Assembly: GCA_013203755.1 (NCBI GenBank) | Contig: JABMPI010000509.1 | Span: forward strand, 1 to 6,227 | DNA: 6,227 nucleotides | Reading direction: 5' to 3' | Source of the DNA: Bacteroidota bacterium | Lineage (GTDB): Bacteria > Bacteroidota > Bacteroidia > Bacteroidales > Prolixibacteraceae | Shown here: positions 5,633 to 6,227 of the stretch, one piece after another | Layout of the letters: each line of letters starts with the position of its first letter | Position numbering within the stretch: position 1 is the first letter of the stretch | The notes under the pieces: generated by a model | The model's database searches: none | The model's input: the letters and a program-made list of their open reading frames with translations, nothing else | Told to the model about the DNA's origin: nothing | Position numbers and translations under genes: made by a program

Positions 5633-5935
5633 TTCAACTAGATACAAATACGAACCTTTAGTACAAATCTCTTTCAAGCTGTGACTTTTTTCTTCAATTG
5701 TATAAGTAGTGTTTTTCCCAAATCTTCAACGAAGATGTTTCAAATTTAAACCAGACAAGCCCTGCTGGTTGCAAAAGACGGCATAAACGCACAAACCAGC
5801 GCACCATTCCATTTATTCCGTTTCCTTTTGCCTGTTTCATCTACTTCCTTTAGATGTTGCCTAAGCGTTCAATTAAGCAGTGTTATGCAACTGCATTTTA
5901 TAAATCGTTAAATACTGCAAAAATCAAAATTTGTG
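5633..5935. other. non-coding region with several short hairpins
   Basis: About 300 bases without a supported gene. Perfect short inverted repeats are ATCTTC/GAAGAT (5722-5736, 3-base loop), AACCAG/CTGGTT (5749-5770), GCTGGTT/AACCAGC (5764-5800, competing with the previous one), CATCTA/TAGATG (5838-5856) and GCAGT/ACTGC (5877-5894). On the minus strand a 48-codon frame (5840 down to 5694) starts with ATG preceded by AAAGGAAG and ends FKFETSSLKIWEKHYLYN. I cannot say whether it is a gene. The stretch could be a dispersed intergenic repeat or a structured RNA. Confidence 0.45.
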
Positions 5936-5943
5936 TATCTTTG
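5936..5943 (+). promoter_or_regulatory. candidate -7 promoter box for the ssrA transcript
   Basis: TATCTTTG matches the Bacteroidota primary-sigma motif TAnnTTTG exactly and is followed by C. The expected TTTG about 19 bases upstream is absent (ACTG at 5914-5917 is the nearest). Transcription would begin near 5950, leaving a leader of roughly 108 bases before the mature tmRNA end. The motif has six fixed bases and occurs by chance in DNA this AT-rich, so the call rests mainly on position. Confidence 0.35.
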
Positions 5944-5947
5944 CGAA

Positions 5948-6025
5948 TAATAAGGCAATGGAAAGTGTACAAATTAGTCACATTTGTTACCAGTTTGTTA
6001 CCCAGCACTTCTCAATGCCTTATTA
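5948..6025. repeat. 10-bp perfect inverted repeat in the ssrA leader
   Basis: TAATAAGGCA (5948-5957) and TGCCTTATTA (6016-6025) are exact reverse complements separated by 58 bases. The enclosed segment carries a 9-base direct repeat TTTGTTACC at 5983-5991 and 5994-6002, one helical turn apart. As RNA the arms could close a large stem-loop just upstream of the tmRNA. Confidence 0.5.
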
Positions 6026-6057
6026 CGTTCTGATTATCAACTAGATAATACTTCTAT

Positions 6058-6227
6058 GGGGCTGACTGGTTTTGACAGCGGGTAGAAGGGACAAGTAAGC
6101 ATGTCGGGTTTTGATTGTTGACCCGTATAAAATAATAATCAAAACCACAATTGGCGATAACAATTACGCTCTTGCTGCGTAACCGAATTAAGTAGGTTAC
6201 ACTTTATTCCGGTACCAGGTACCGGAA
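6058..6227 (+). ncRNA. ssrA: transfer-messenger RNA, 5' part (runs off the window)
   Basis: tmRNA rescues stalled ribosomes: it is charged with alanine, enters the A site with SmpB, and supplies a short frame encoding a degradation tag. The 5' end GGGGCTGACTGG...TTTGACAGCG is the conserved tmRNA start, which pairs with the 3' end lying beyond this window. The first pseudoknot is visible: CGGG (6105-6108) pairs with CCCG (6122-6125), and TTTTGATT (6109-6116) pairs with AATCAAAA (6137-6144). The tag frame at 6153-6182 reads GDNNYALAA, ending in the LAA recognised by ClpXP-type proteases. A hairpin GTAACC/GGTTAC (6179-6184 and 6195-6200) overlaps the tag stop, as in other tmRNAs. A perfect inverted repeat TTCCGGTACC/GGTACCGGAA around A6217 ends the window. 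The molecule is the one-piece type; the 170 bases seen are roughly half of the usual length. Confidence 0.95.
6153..6182 (+). other. tmRNA tag reading frame GDNNYALAA
   Basis: GGC GAT AAC AAT TAC GCT CTT GCT GCG TAA encodes GDNNYALAA, added after the alanine carried by tmRNA itself. The N-Y-A-L-A-A ending resembles tags of other Bacteroidota. The stop codon is TAA, within the base of the following hairpin. Confidence 0.93.

Noticed and set aside
5776..5894. Integron attC-like recombination site
   Set aside because: GCCTAAG and GTTATGC only partly match the RYYYAAC and GTTRRRY core sites, and there is no integrase or cassette array.

Overview
This is an AT-rich stretch of a Bacteroidota chromosome. 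The evidence is the 5' part of a tmRNA (ssrA) at the right edge whose tag reads GDNNYALAA, an AraC regulator of the hybrid two-component type, secreted proteins with short MKK...Q signal peptides, and A-rich translation starts without Shine-Dalgarno sequences. I cannot name a genus.

Left part (1-1104): the tail of an unidentified gene, then a 59-residue ribbon-helix-helix-like protein (247-426), a 423-bp gene-free stretch with a C8 tract and a small hairpin, and an 84-residue protein of unknown role (850-1104). Small orphan genes in a gene-poor stretch suggest accessory DNA or the remains of a mobile element, but no integrase, replication or transposase gene is visible.

Middle (1117-3304): a minus-strand outer-membrane beta-barrel protein and a plus-strand AraC-family regulator diverge from a 406-bp intergenic region that holds a perfect 20-bp palindrome, a candidate operator. 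The regulator looks like the C-terminal half of a hybrid two-component system: a degenerate histidine-kinase ATPase domain joined directly to the DNA-binding domain, with no histidine-phosphotransfer and no receiver domain.

Right-middle (3374-5632): four small same-strand genes closely follow the regulator: a cytoplasmic SnoaL-like (ester cyclase type) protein, a secreted NTF2-like/DUF4440-type protein, a PPOX-type flavin-binding protein and an exported protein with a ferredoxin-like (ABM-type) fold. The row ends in debris: a fragment matching the C-terminus of the SnoaL-like gene runs in frame into a signal-peptide gene broken by an in-frame TGA. All intact members have small-ligand-binding folds, so the likeliest reading is a regulated cassette acting on a small organic molecule on both sides of the inner membrane. 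The substrate cannot be read from the sequence.

Right end (5633-6227): a non-coding region with several short hairpins, a possible promoter and leader with a 10-bp inverted repeat, then ssrA running off the window with a clear first pseudoknot, tag frame and following hairpins.
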